Shown here: positions 8,389 to 16,282 of the stretch, in pieces
Layout of the letters: each line of letters starts with the position of its first letter
How positions within the stretch are numbered: position 1 is the first letter of the stretch
DNA from: an uncultured Caulobacteraceae bacterium
GTDB lineage: Bacteria; Pseudomonadota; Alphaproteobacteria; Caulobacterales; Caulobacteraceae
Direction of reading: 5' to 3'
Length of the DNA: 33,313 bases
NCBI GenBank assembly: GCA_937890965.1
Contig: CALAEG010000408.1
Span: 1-33,313, forward strand
Made by a program: the position numbers and the translations under genes
The notes under the pieces: generated by a model
Seen by the model: only the letters and a program-made list of their open reading frames with translations
Told to the model about the DNA's origin: nothing
Database searches by the model: none

Positions 8389-8475
8389 CTTAGCCTCTTG
8401 AAGGTAGCGGGCGTTTCCTCCCCGAAACGCCGAGTCGCGCGGGCTCTGATGGCCCGTGTCGTCTCTCGCTAGGGA
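8348..8475 (-). ncRNA. Candidate structured non-coding RNA between the M13 peptidase gene and hisG
   Basis: This 245-nt convergent gap is unusually structured. On the minus strand there are, in order, CGGGC (8456-8452) / GCCCG (8444-8440), GGCGTTTC (8431-8424) / GAAACGCC (8417-8410) with a 6-nt loop, and the terminator stem. A further GAAACGCCG at 8490-8482 could pair instead with CGGCGTTTC 8432-8424, giving a switch-like alternative fold. A perfect TTGACA lies at 8504-8499. At 17-nt spacing the -10 is poor (TTCCCT, 8481-8476), so transcription of its own is uncertain. I could not match it confidently to 6S, SRP, tmRNA, RNase P or a riboswitch class. It may simply be the hisG 3'UTR. Confidence 0.35.
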
Positions 8476-8585
8476 AGGGAACGGCGTTTCAGCAATCTTG
8501 TCAATCTTTTGCACGGCATCGTGTTTCAAACGCGCAACACGGCCGGACGGTGGCGGCAAATTCGATCAAATCAGCCAGGCTTGCG

Positions 8586-9551
8586 TCAACTCCGCTCACC
8601 GAGACGCGTCGCCAGCCGGTCGCCGGCGGAGGACCGCGGCTCGAAGGCGAAGTCGGGGCGCACCACAGAGACCGGTCCGACCTTGGCGTGGGCCAGGGCG
8701 GCCGTCACCTCGAACAGGGTGTCGACCTCCGCCAGCAGCCCCTGGGCGCGGCGCGTGGCGCCCCGGGCGAGGAAGGGCTGAACGGCCTCCTCGGCGGTCT
8801 TGTCCTGTTCCGCCGGCCAGGAGACCAGGGCCGTGCGCCTGGCCCGGGCCCGCGCCTCCACGATGCTCATCAGCCGCCGCGCCGAGGCGAGCTGCTTGGG
8901 CGTCCACCGCGCGATGAGGCTGGCGCAGAGCTGCGCCTGGCTGCGCAGGATCAGGCCGTCCTCCAGCACCTTCAGCCCGTTGGCCTTCAGGGTCGCGCCG
9001 GTGGTGGTGATATCGACAATCAGCTCCGCCTGGCCGGCGGCCGGCGCGCCCTCGGTGGCGCCGCTGGACTCGACGATGCGATAGTCGACGACGCCGTGGC
9101 TGGCGAAAAAGGCTCTGGTCTGCACCATGTACTTGGTCGCGACCCGCATGCGCCGGCCGGTGCGGGCCAGAAAGGCGGCGGCGACTTCTTCCAGGTCGGC
9201 CATGGTCTCGACATCGACCCAGCTGGCCGGCGTCGCCGCCACCAGGTCGGCGCGGCCGAAACCCAGCGCGCGCAACAACAGGACGTGTCCGTCGAGCGTA
9301 TCGCCGCGCTCGCGCAGCAGATCCTCGCCGCTGACGGCGAGGTGCAGTTCGCCGGTATCCAGGCCGGCGGCTATGTCGCTGGCGGACAGCAGCAGCACGC
9401 GCACGTCCGGCAGGCCGCTGATCGTCGCCAGATAGCCGCGCTCGCCGCCCTCGGCCTCGAGCTGCAGGCCGCAGTCGGCGAGCCAGGCCTCGGCCTGTTC
9501 CTTCAGCCGGCCCTTGGAGAAGAGGCCGAAGGTCAGTGGGGCGTCGCTCAT
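8586..9551 (-). CDS. hisG: ATP phosphoribosyltransferase catalytic subunit, short form (HisG)
   Basis: A 321-residue cytoplasmic enzyme of the first step of histidine synthesis (ATP + PRPP to phosphoribosyl-ATP, EC 2.4.2.17). The N-terminal FGLFSKGRL is the family start, and GDTLDGHVLLLRALGFGRADLVAATPASW is the first-domain core. ELIVDITTTGATLKANGL at 176-193 is the PRPP-binding signature. It belongs to the short form that depends on HisZ, and the hisZ gene directly precedes it with a 4-nt ATGA overlap. The C-terminal tail is longer than in minimal HisG-S proteins, as in several alphaproteobacteria. Last gene of hisS-hisZ-hisG. Confidence 0.95.
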   Translation of the reverse strand: MSDAPLTFGLFSKGRLKEQAEAWLADCGLQLEAEGGERGYLATISGLPDVRVLLLSASDIAAGLDTGELHLAVSGEDLLRERGDTLDGHVLLLRALGFGRADLVAATPASWVDVETMADLEEVAAAFLARTGRRMRVATKYMVQTRAFFASHGVVDYRIVESSGATEGAPAAGQAELIVDITTTGATLKANGLKVLEDGLILRSQAQLCASLIARWTPKQLASARRLMSIVEARARARRTALVSWPAEQDKTAEEAVQPFLARGATRRAQGLLAEVDTLFEVTAALAHAKVGPVSVVRPDFAFEPRSSAGDRLATRLGERS

Positions 9552-10684
9552 GACGCCCTCCCGGCTTGCGCCCAGGCCCGGCCGGGCCGCACCGCGCAGC
9601 CGACGGCACCACGCGCCGCGCCGCCCAGATGAGCCGGCAGGGAATCGTAGCGCCCGCCGCCGGCGACCGGCGCCTCGTCGCTCAGGGCCGGACTGCGCAC
9701 CTCGAACAGGAAGCCGTCATAATAGCTGAAGGCCCGGCCAAAACTGGCGTGGAAGATCAGCCGGTCCTCCGGCGCGCCGTGGCCGATAATGGCGTCAAGC
9801 CGCCGATCCCAGGCTTCGAGATCGGCCTCCAGGTCCAGTCCTCCGGCGCGGACGAGGCCGGCGGCGGCGTCGAGCATGGCCCTGGGCGGGCCCGACAGGT
9901 CGATGAAGTCGCGGATCAGCCTAGCCTCGGCGGGGCTGAGCCGCGGCGCGCGGGCGGCCTCGCCGCGCTGCACCAGGCGATGAGCGATTTCGCCCGCCGA
10001 GCGTCCGCCCACCGGCTGGATGCCGGCGATCGACCACAGATCCTGCAGCACCGCGGTGGCGTCGGCTTCCGGCAGGCCGGCGAGCAGTTCGGCGATGCGA
10101 TCGCCTTGGCGGGCGGAGGGTTCGGCGGCCTGGGCGCGGGTAAGTTCGCCGGCCAGCGCGCCCGGCCGCGCGAAGGCGCGCTTCAGCCGCGCGGCCAGGG
10201 CGGGCGCTAGACCGATCGCGTCTATGAAGGCTGAAAACAGCGCCACGTCCCCCAGGATCAGGACCAGGTCGTCGCGTCCGCCGGCCGCGGCCGCGCGCCA
10301 GGCCAGGCCTGCGACCTCGGCGTCGGCCTCGGGGCCGCTGTCGCCGCCGAAGACCTCGATCCCGATCTGCAGGAATTCCTCGGCGCGGTCCGAGCCGCGC
10401 GGCGCGACGCGGAAGGCCTTGCCCTCGTAGAGATAGCGGCCGTCGCCTCGGCCCTCGGCGATGTGGGCGCGGGCGATGGGGATGGTGAAGTCGGGCCTGA
10501 GGCAGGCGTCCTCGCCGTCGCCCTGCACCAGGAAGAGCCGCCCGCGCATGGTCTCGCCGGCCAGGTCGAGCATCAGGCCAAGCGGCAACATCACCGGCGC
10601 GTCGACAAAGGGCGCGCCGAGCAGGGCGAAGGGCGCGCGGATCGCGGCCAGCACCTGGGCTGGAACGGGCGGTTCGAGCCTCAT
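9548..10684 (-). CDS. hisZ: ATP phosphoribosyltransferase regulatory subunit (HisZ)
   Basis: A 378-residue paralogue of the histidyl-tRNA synthetase catalytic domain. It lacks the anticodon-binding domain and does not charge tRNA; in the known family it forms a hetero-octamer with short HisG and carries histidine feedback. Visible features are the motif-1-like VMLPLGLMLDLAGETMRGRLFLVQGDG, then ACLRPDFTIPIARAH, RYLYEGKAFRVAP and EEFLQIGIEVFGG (motif 2 region), and the C-terminal RSPALSDEAPVAGGGRYDSLPAHLGG (motif 3 region, GGGRYD). The ATG overlaps the hisS stop by 4 nt and its stop overlaps the hisG start by 4 nt, so the three are translationally coupled. Confidence 0.93.
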   Translation of the reverse strand: MRLEPPVPAQVLAAIRAPFALLGAPFVDAPVMLPLGLMLDLAGETMRGRLFLVQGDGEDACLRPDFTIPIARAHIAEGRGDGRYLYEGKAFRVAPRGSDRAEEFLQIGIEVFGGDSGPEADAEVAGLAWRAAAAGGRDDLVLILGDVALFSAFIDAIGLAPALAARLKRAFARPGALAGELTRAQAAEPSARQGDRIAELLAGLPEADATAVLQDLWSIAGIQPVGGRSAGEIAHRLVQRGEAARAPRLSPAEARLIRDFIDLSGPPRAMLDAAAGLVRAGGLDLEADLEAWDRRLDAIIGHGAPEDRLIFHASFGRAFSYYDGFLFEVRSPALSDEAPVAGGGRYDSLPAHLGGAARGAVGCAVRPGRAWAQAGRAS

Positions 10685-12150
10685 CGGGCGGCCTCCAGGA
10701 TGCGCTGGATGGTCGCCACCAGCTCATCGCGGCGTACGGTAACCTGGCCCGGGCGCTCGCCCCGCCAGCTTTGATTGTCGCTGACGCCGGCGGCCAGCAC
10801 ACGGCCGAGATCGAGGTCCTTGATGGTCACCTGGCCCGCCGCGCGCTCGTCGCCGCCGACGATGACGGCGGCCGGCGAAAGCCTGCGGTCCGCGTAGCGC
10901 ATCTGCGCCTTCATGCCCGACTGGCCGAGATAGACCTCGGCCGCGACGCCGGCGGCGCGCAGTTCGGCGGCCATGGCGAAATAGTCGGCCATGCCCTCGG
11001 CGTCGAAGGCGATGATCACCACCGGCCCGCGCGCGCGGAAAGCCTCGGCGCGCCCGGCAGCCTTCAGCGCCGCGGCCAGCCGCGAGACGCCAAAGGAAAA
11101 GCCGGTCGCCGGCACCGGCTGGCCGGTGAACCGCGCCACCAGATCGTCATAGCGGCCGCCGCCGCCGACGGAACCGAAACGGACCTTCTGGCCGCGCTCG
11201 TCGAGTGTTTCGGCCAGCAGCTCGGCTTCGAAGACCGCGCCGGTATAATATTCCAGCCCGCGAACCACCGACGGCTCGAACACCGCATGATCCTCGCTGA
11301 CGCCGAGGCCGGCGAGGGCGGCGGCGATCTTCGACAGCTCTTCCACCCCCTCGTCGCCCTCTGTCGAGCCGCCAATGACGTTGGACAGCCGGTCGAGCGT
11401 GGCCGAGCGGCCCGCGCCGCCGGCCTCGACAAAGGCGATGACCGCGTCGATGGCGGCGGTGGTGAGGCCCGCGCCCCTGGTGAAGGCGCCCGACTCGTCC
11501 TTGCGGCCGGCGCCGAGCAGCAGGCGCACGCCATCGACCCCCAGCCGGTCCAGCTTGTCCACCGCGCGCAGCACGCCAAGCTTCTGCGCCGGATCATCCG
11601 CGCCGGCCGAGGTCAGGAGGCCGTTGAGCAGTTTGCGGCTGTTGATCTTCAGCACGTAGTCGGCCGCCGGCAGCCCCGCCGCGGCGAAGCCCTCGACCGC
11701 CATGGCGATGATCTCGGCGTCGGCCTCGGGGCGGGCCGAACCCACCGTGTCGGCGTCGCACTGGATGAATTCCCGATCGCGACCGGGGCCGGGCTTTTCG
11801 TTGCGCCAGACACTGCCGATCGCGTAGCGGCGGAAGGGCTTGGGCAGGGTCTCCCAGTTCTGCGCCACGAAGCGGGCCAGCGGCGCGGTCAGGTCGTAGC
11901 GCAGCGCCATCCACTGCTCGTCGTCGTCCTGCAGGGCAAAAACCCCCTCGTTGGGACGGTCGGCGTCGGGAAGGAACTTGCCGAGCGTGTCGGCATATTC
12001 GAAACCGCCGGTGGCCAGAGGCTCGAACCCGTAGCGCTCATAGACGGCCGAGACGGCATCGACGATGCGCCGCTCGGCGGCGAGGTCGTCGGCTCGCTTG
12101 TCGAGGAAGCCCTTCGGAGCGCGGGCTTGGGGTCGGAAGGCCTCGGTCAT
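10681..12150 (-). CDS. hisS: Histidyl-tRNA synthetase
   Basis: A 489-residue class II synthetase attaching histidine to tRNA-His (EC 6.1.1.21). Motif 2 is FRRYAIGSVWRNEKPGPGR followed by DREFIQCDADTVG. The histidine A loop is GLEYYTGAVFEAE, and motif 3 includes SVGGGGRYDDLVARF with GFSFGVSRL. The C-terminal domain (VVIIAFDAEG...AGVAAEVYLGQSG.KAQMRYAD, GGDERAAGQVTIKDLDLG) is the HisRS anticodon-binding fold. MTEAFRPQARAPKGF is taken as the start (12150) because KGF-D is the conserved N-terminus; an in-frame start at 12252 would add 34 low-complexity residues. The arrangement ties charging and biosynthesis of histidine in one operon. Confidence 0.95.
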   Translation of the reverse strand: MTEAFRPQARAPKGFLDKRADDLAAERRIVDAVSAVYERYGFEPLATGGFEYADTLGKFLPDADRPNEGVFALQDDDEQWMALRYDLTAPLARFVAQNWETLPKPFRRYAIGSVWRNEKPGPGRDREFIQCDADTVGSARPEADAEIIAMAVEGFAAAGLPAADYVLKINSRKLLNGLLTSAGADDPAQKLGVLRAVDKLDRLGVDGVRLLLGAGRKDESGAFTRGAGLTTAAIDAVIAFVEAGGAGRSATLDRLSNVIGGSTEGDEGVEELSKIAAALAGLGVSEDHAVFEPSVVRGLEYYTGAVFEAELLAETLDERGQKVRFGSVGGGGRYDDLVARFTGQPVPATGFSFGVSRLAAALKAAGRAEAFRARGPVVIIAFDAEGMADYFAMAAELRAAGVAAEVYLGQSGMKAQMRYADRRLSPAAVIVGGDERAAGQVTIKDLDLGRVLAAGVSDNQSWRGERPGQVTVRRDELVATIQRILEAAR

Positions 12151-12287
12151 GGGCGGCGCATAAAGGATCGTGCGGGGCCGGGCAAGGAACGCCGGCGCTC
12201 GATCAGGTGCGGTAGCGGCTCGTTTACCCCGACTTGATAAGGCTTGGCGCAACGGATTGCCCGTCCGAAAGCCCGAGGACCACGCTC

Positions 12288-12767
12288 ATGTCATGCGATG
12301 TCGCGCTCGCCGCCTTTCTCGTCTTCGCCCAGGCCGGTCCGGCCGCCGCCGCGCCGCCGCCGATGGTTGCGGTCGCCGATGCCGCGCCGGCCTCGGTGGC
12401 GAGCGAGCCGCTGTTCACCGACATCGTCGGGCGCGCCGGGTCGCTGAAGAGCCAGGTCGACGCCTATCGCAAGAGCCTGGCGGGCGTTTCCGAGGCCATC
12501 ACGCTTCCGCAGTTCGGTCAGTTCAGCGAAGCGATCACCGAACTTTCCCTGCTCGATGAGAAGGGACACGGCGTTCTGGTGGCGCGGGGCTCGAAGGACG
12601 ACCTGAAATGCATCCTGCACGGCATTTCCCAGGACCTGCCGAACAAGCTGGCGGCGGTGGTTGCGGCCAAGACCGGCCACGACCAGGACACCGCGCTGCG
12701 CGACATGTCCTATCTGCTGAACGACAATGTCGAGGTGATCACCGCTCCGCCGCAACCGGCGGCCTAA
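12288..12767 (+). CDS. Small exported hypothetical protein
   Basis: A 159-residue protein with an N-terminal hydrophobic signal (CDVALAAFLVFAQAGPAAAAPP) and probable cleavage after the AAA stretch. The mature part is mostly helical: SLKSQVDAYRKSLAGVSEAI, then FSEAITELSLLDEKGHGVLVARGSKDDLKCILHGISQDLPNKLAAVVAAKTG, and DMSYLLNDNVEVITAPP at the end, with a single mature Cys. I do not recognise the family. A GAGG sits about 8 nt before the ATG at 12288. It is divergent from hisS, and its stop overlaps the convergent dsbD-like stop by 4 nt. Probably periplasmic; function unknown. Confidence 0.7.
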   Translation: MSCDVALAAFLVFAQAGPAAAAPPPMVAVADAAPASVASEPLFTDIVGRAGSLKSQVDAYRKSLAGVSEAITLPQFGQFSEAITELSLLDEKGHGVLVARGSKDDLKCILHGISQDLPNKLAAVVAAKTGHDQDTALRDMSYLLNDNVEVITAPPQPAA

Positions 12768-14890
12768 GAGGCGGTCGCCTTCTGGGCGGCATCGACCACC
12801 AGGCCTTCGGTGAGGATCTGCGGCAGCACCTCGGGCTCGCCGCCATTGGCGGGATACATCAGATAGAGCGGCACGCCGGCCCGGCCATGTTCGGCCAGGG
12901 CCTGTTCGATCATGGTGTTGCGGTCGGTCCAGTCGCCGACCAGATAGACCACGCCGGCTTTGGCGAAGGCGTCGGCGGTCTTGGCCCCCGACAGCGCCAC
13001 GCGATCGTTGACCTGGCAGGTGACGCACCAGGCGGCGGTGAAGTTGACGAAGACCGGCCGGTGCTCGGCGCGTAGCTCTCCCAGCCGGTCGGGCGAGAAG
13101 GGCTGTGAGACGAGCGCCGCCGGGGTTGGCGCGGCGGGCCAGAAGGCCGCGCTCAAGGCCAGCGCGATAGCGATGCCGGACGCGGCCAGCGCCGGGGCCG
13201 AGCGTGCACCCGAGATGCGGGCGCGCTGGCCGGCGCCATAGAGCCAGGCGGCCAGACCGGTGAGCACGGCGGCGGCGAACAGGCTGGCCAGGCGGCCCGA
13301 GCCGGCGCTCTGGGCATAGACCCAGGCCAGCCAGGCGGCGGTGGCGTACATCGGAAAGGCCAGGGCCTTCTTCAGCCCCTCCATCCAGGGCCCCGGACGC
13401 GGCATACGGCTGAGCAGGGCCGGCGCGAAGGCCAGCACCACGAAGGGCGCCGCCATGCCCAGCGCCAGCGCCAGGAAGACGCCGAGCGCGATGGCGGGGC
13501 CCTGGGTCAGGGCGAACCCGACCGCCGCGCCCATGAAGGGCGCGGTGCAGGGCGCGGCGATCGCGACCGCCAGCACGCCGGTAAGGGCCGCGCCGAGCAC
13601 GCCCCCGCGCTCGGCCGGCTCGGCCTGGCCGGCGGCGGCCTGCAGGCTCGTCCCGGCTTCGAAGACGCCCGAGAGGTTGAGGGCGACGAGCAGCATGACC
13701 AGGGTCAGCCCGGCGACGATGGCGGGCGATTGCAGCTGAAAGCCCCAGCCCACCGCCTCGCCGGCCGCGCGCGCCGCGATGAGTGCTCCGGCTAGCGCCA
13801 GGAAGGTGGCCACGACGCCGCCCAGATAGGCCAGGCCCTGGATGCGGGCGGCGTTGGGCTGGTGGGCATGGCGCGCCAGCGAGGCCGCCTTCATGGCCAG
13901 CACCGGGAAGACGCAGGGCATCAGGTTGAGGATCAGCCCGCCGACAAAGGTCAGCCCCATGGCGATGGTCAGCTGGCCAAGGCTGGCCGGCGCCCCCGTC
14001 GGGCCCGGTGGCGGTCCGAGCCCGGAGGCGCCCGGCAGCGGCGGTCCTGGCGACGCCGTCACCTCGAAGACGCGAGAACCGAGGGCCAGAACGCCGGTCA
14101 GCGTCGCCGGCGGCTTGCCGGTCTTGAAGGCCGAGCCGGGCGCGAGCGACAAGGTGAGGCCGTTGGGGCCGCGCTCGATGATCTGGGGCGCCGCCGCGTC
14201 GATGGCCTCGCCGTCATAAGGATAGAAATAGGCGCCCGCGAAATCCGCGCCCTTCAACGGCGCGCCAGCGATGCTCAGCTTCACCGTCGTGGCGCTGGGC
14301 GTCATGGCCGCCTTCAGGGCCGGCGAAGCCCACGGGGCGGCGGTGAGGGCGGCGGTGATCCGCGGGGCCCAGTGCGGCTCATCCGGCGGGCCGGCTGAAA
14401 CCACCGGCAGATCGAGGGTCAGCTGGGCGTCTTCGGGAACGCAGACGTCCTGGCAGACCAGGAAGGCCGCGTGCGCCTTCAAGGTCACGGTCTGGCCGGG
14501 TTTTGCGTCCGCCGGGGCGGTCAGCGTCACCGGCAGCAGCACAGAGCCGGTATAGCCGTAGTCCATCAGCGGACCGATTTTCAGCTGTTGCGGCGCCGGC
14601 CAGACGATCTCGCCCGCCTTCCAGCCGGCCGGCAGGGTCCAGTCCAGGGTGGTCGCCTGGCCGGAATCGCCGGGATTACGCCAATAGGTGTGCCAGCCGG
14701 CGTCGATCTGCTGGCGCAGCGCCACATGGATGGTCCCGCCCGGCGCGATGGCCGTGTGGTCGGCGACGATCTCGGCGGTGAGATGACCCGCGCGCACCGG
14801 CGCGGCGCGCGCCAAGGCGGGCGCGGCCAGGGCCAGACAAAGGGCGGCCAGGGCCCGCGCGCCGATCGACAGGAGTGTTCCGTTCACCAT
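12764..14890 (-). CDS. DsbD-family thiol:disulfide reductase
   Basis: A 708-residue inner-membrane protein that carries electrons from cytoplasmic thioredoxin to the periplasm. The signal peptide (residues 1-29) is followed by a DsbD-alpha/ScsB-like domain with a CQDVC pair (C146, C150). Next is an eight-helix core with C326 in LNLMPCVFP and C448 in AIAAPCTAPFMG, then a C-terminal thioredoxin-like domain with WCVTC (C622, C625). All three redox pairs are present. FYPYDGEAID and the N-terminal domain resemble ScsB-type rather than E. coli DsbD. The start at 14890 gives a clean signal peptide; an in-frame ATG at 14941 would collide with the divergent gene. Likely substrates are DsbC/ScsC-type proteins or cytochrome c maturation factors, none encoded here. 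Confidence 0.9.
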   Translation of the reverse strand: MVNGTLLSIGARALAALCLALAAPALARAAPVRAGHLTAEIVADHTAIAPGGTIHVALRQQIDAGWHTYWRNPGDSGQATTLDWTLPAGWKAGEIVWPAPQQLKIGPLMDYGYTGSVLLPVTLTAPADAKPGQTVTLKAHAAFLVCQDVCVPEDAQLTLDLPVVSAGPPDEPHWAPRITAALTAAPWASPALKAAMTPSATTVKLSIAGAPLKGADFAGAYFYPYDGEAIDAAAPQIIERGPNGLTLSLAPGSAFKTGKPPATLTGVLALGSRVFEVTASPGPPLPGASGLGPPPGPTGAPASLGQLTIAMGLTFVGGLILNLMPCVFPVLAMKAASLARHAHQPNAARIQGLAYLGGVVATFLALAGALIAARAAGEAVGWGFQLQSPAIVAGLTLVMLLVALNLSGVFEAGTSLQAAAGQAEPAERGGVLGAALTGVLAVAIAAPCTAPFMGAAVGFALTQGPAIALGVFLALALGMAAPFVVLAFAPALLSRMPRPGPWMEGLKKALAFPMYATAAWLAWVYAQSAGSGRLASLFAAAVLTGLAAWLYGAGQRARISGARSAPALAASGIAIALALSAAFWPAAPTPAALVSQPFSPDRLGELRAEHRPVFVNFTAAWCVTCQVNDRVALSGAKTADAFAKAGVVYLVGDWTDRNTMIEQALAEHGRAGVPLYLMYPANGGEPEVLPQILTEGLVVDAAQKATAS

Positions 14891-14940
14891 GCGAGAGCTA
14901 TAGGTCCGTCTCCAAACCGACAAGCCGCAAGGAAAACCCA

Positions 14941-15342
14941 TTGCCCGCCCATTTCGAAGACATCGAGGTCGGCCAGGTGGTCGCGCTGGGCTCCATGCCG
15001 CTCAGCGAGACTATGATGGAGAGCTTTAACGCCACCTTCGCCCGCGACCGCGACCTGAGCGAAGGCGCCTGCGAGGCCCTGGTCTATACCGTCTGGTCCA
15101 GCCTGGACGCCGCCGCCTCGGCCGACTGGCCGCAGACCAAGCGGCTGGCGGTCGATGCGCTGCGCTGGGGGCGTATCCCGCCGGCCGGCGACACCCTGCG
15201 CGGGCGGATGACGGTGATGGGCAAGGATCCGGTTGGCGCCGGCAAGGGCATTGTCTTCGCCCAGCACGACCTGCTCGACCAGGCCGGCCGGCTGGTCTTT
15301 TCCTGCCTTACCCGCAGCCTGTTCGCCTGCCGCGAACTCTGA
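14941..15342 (+). CDS. MaoC-like hotdog-fold protein, TTG start, catalytic motif absent
   Basis: A 133-residue single hotdog domain: HFEDIEVGQVVALGSMPLSE at the start, then RIPPAGDTLRGRMTVMGKDPVG (the PGDTL.G strand) and GIVFAQHDLLDQAGRLVFSCLTRSLF. This is the MaoC/NodN dehydratase pattern, but the usual D-.-.-P-.-H segment after FAR is replaced by DRDLSEGACEALVY, so hydratase activity is doubtful. It may bind acyl-CoA or be a degenerate partner subunit. The TTG at 14941 is preferred because AAGGA at 14929-14933 lies 7 nt upstream and the protein then begins right at the domain. An ATG at 14875 would add 22 residues and overlap dsbD. The downstream neighbour is convergent sapC. Confidence 0.7.
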   Translation: MPAHFEDIEVGQVVALGSMPLSETMMESFNATFARDRDLSEGACEALVYTVWSSLDAAASADWPQTKRLAVDALRWGRIPPAGDTLRGRMTVMGKDPVGAGKGIVFAQHDLLDQAGRLVFSCLTRSLFACREL

Positions 15343-15350
15343 GAACAGGG

Positions 15351-16133
15351 CTAGGCCATCGTCTCGCCGCGGCGGGCGAGCGACTCGGCGACCAGCTTGT
15401 CCCAGCCGAACAGTGAGATCAGGTGGGCGTAGATCTGGCCAAGCGCCCCATTGTCGCGCAGCTCGACCAGCTTGTCCGTCGGCAGCGCCCTCAGCCGCTC
15501 TTCCGACACGCCGAAGAACTCCGCCACCAGCTGCGGCTCGCCGGGCTCGCCGGTGGGCGTGCGCGGGGTGAAGGTGGTCTGGCGGGTCTCGAACAGGTCG
15601 AGGTCGATGAGCATCTTGACGAACAGGTCGGTCTGGCGCCGGTCGGCGTCGAACTGGCCGCAGAAGTCGATGCAGCTCTTGGTGAATTCAGTGGGCTGGC
15701 CGTTCTCGAACAGTGGCACGTCGCCGCCGCCTTCGATCCAGAGCGAAGAGCTGCGATCGATGCAGACCACCATCTTCTGCGCCGGCTCGTCGAGCGCGCC
15801 GACGAAGGGATAGCGGCGGATGAAGGCGGGAATATAGGCGCCTGGCCGATAGGCGCCGTCGTCGGCGACGAACAGGTTTTCGCCGGCGTTGACGCCGACC
15901 ACGGCCAGCGGCGCGTGGGCCTCGCCGGCGAAGATGATCGGATAGTTGACCGCGGCCGGACCGAACTCGCCAACATGCAGCGGCACGAAATGCTGCTTGG
16001 CGACGAAGCCGAACGGCTTGTCGGACTTGAGCAGGCCGAGATTGGCGTGACGCTTGGCGTCCAGCGGCTCGGGCCGCTCGTACAACAGCACATTGCCGGT
16101 GACGGGATTGGGTTGGGTGTCGTTAGCGGCCAT
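15351..16133 (-). CDS. SapC family protein
   Basis: A 260-residue protein matching the SapC pattern (PF07277): PLDAKRHANLGLL, FGFVAKQHFVPLHVGEFGPAAVNYPIIFAG, then GVNAGENLFVADDGAYRPGAYIPAFIRRYPFV, which is characteristic, and SLWIEGGGDVPLFENGQPTEFTKSCIDFCGQF. The name comes from a Campylobacter S-layer locus. In Caulobacter-like bacteria SapC genes often sit near TonB receptors and tryptophan-halogenase-like genes, neither of which is here, so its role is unknown. No signal peptide is seen. The ATG at 16133 (MAANDTQPNPVTGN) is favoured; an in-frame start at 16256 would add 41 unlikely residues. It is divergent from the hydratase gene. Confidence 0.88.
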   Translation of the reverse strand: MAANDTQPNPVTGNVLLYERPEPLDAKRHANLGLLKSDKPFGFVAKQHFVPLHVGEFGPAAVNYPIIFAGEAHAPLAVVGVNAGENLFVADDGAYRPGAYIPAFIRRYPFVGALDEPAQKMVVCIDRSSSLWIEGGGDVPLFENGQPTEFTKSCIDFCGQFDADRRQTDLFVKMLIDLDLFETRQTTFTPRTPTGEPGEPQLVAEFFGVSEERLRALPTDKLVELRDNGALGQIYAHLISLFGWDKLVAESLARRGETMA

Positions 16134-16282
16134 GCAGCACCGAATATCTGGCGTCAGGGCGCGGGGCCCAAGGTCGGCGGCTTCTAGCGGATCGGCTTGC
16201 AACGGGCAATGCGGCGCGATTGACGGCTTGCGCGAGCCCGCCTCCTTCGCCTTCAATGCGGAAAACCAGGAAGGACGCCCCC

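Noticed and set aside
8348-8504. Assignment of this region as 6S RNA
   Set aside because: A CCTTCAAG-like stretch recalls 6S, but I find no closing stem joining the 5' and 3' ends and no zapA-type neighbour. Left as unassigned.
8374-8559. 61-residue minus-strand ORF in the M13 peptidase/hisG gap
   Set aside because: It has no ribosome site and no recognisable domain, and it coincides with hairpins and the terminator. A structured RNA explains the region better.
14875-14940. ATG 14875 as start of the hotdog protein
   Set aside because: It would overlap the divergent dsbD-like start and add 22 residues with no homology-like character. TTG 14941 has a good Shine-Dalgarno.
15423-16187. Long plus-strand frame antisense to sapC
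   Set aside because: Composition is that of a shadow frame (Asp/Gly/Ala/Val/Arg repeats), while the minus-strand SapC protein matches a family over its full length.
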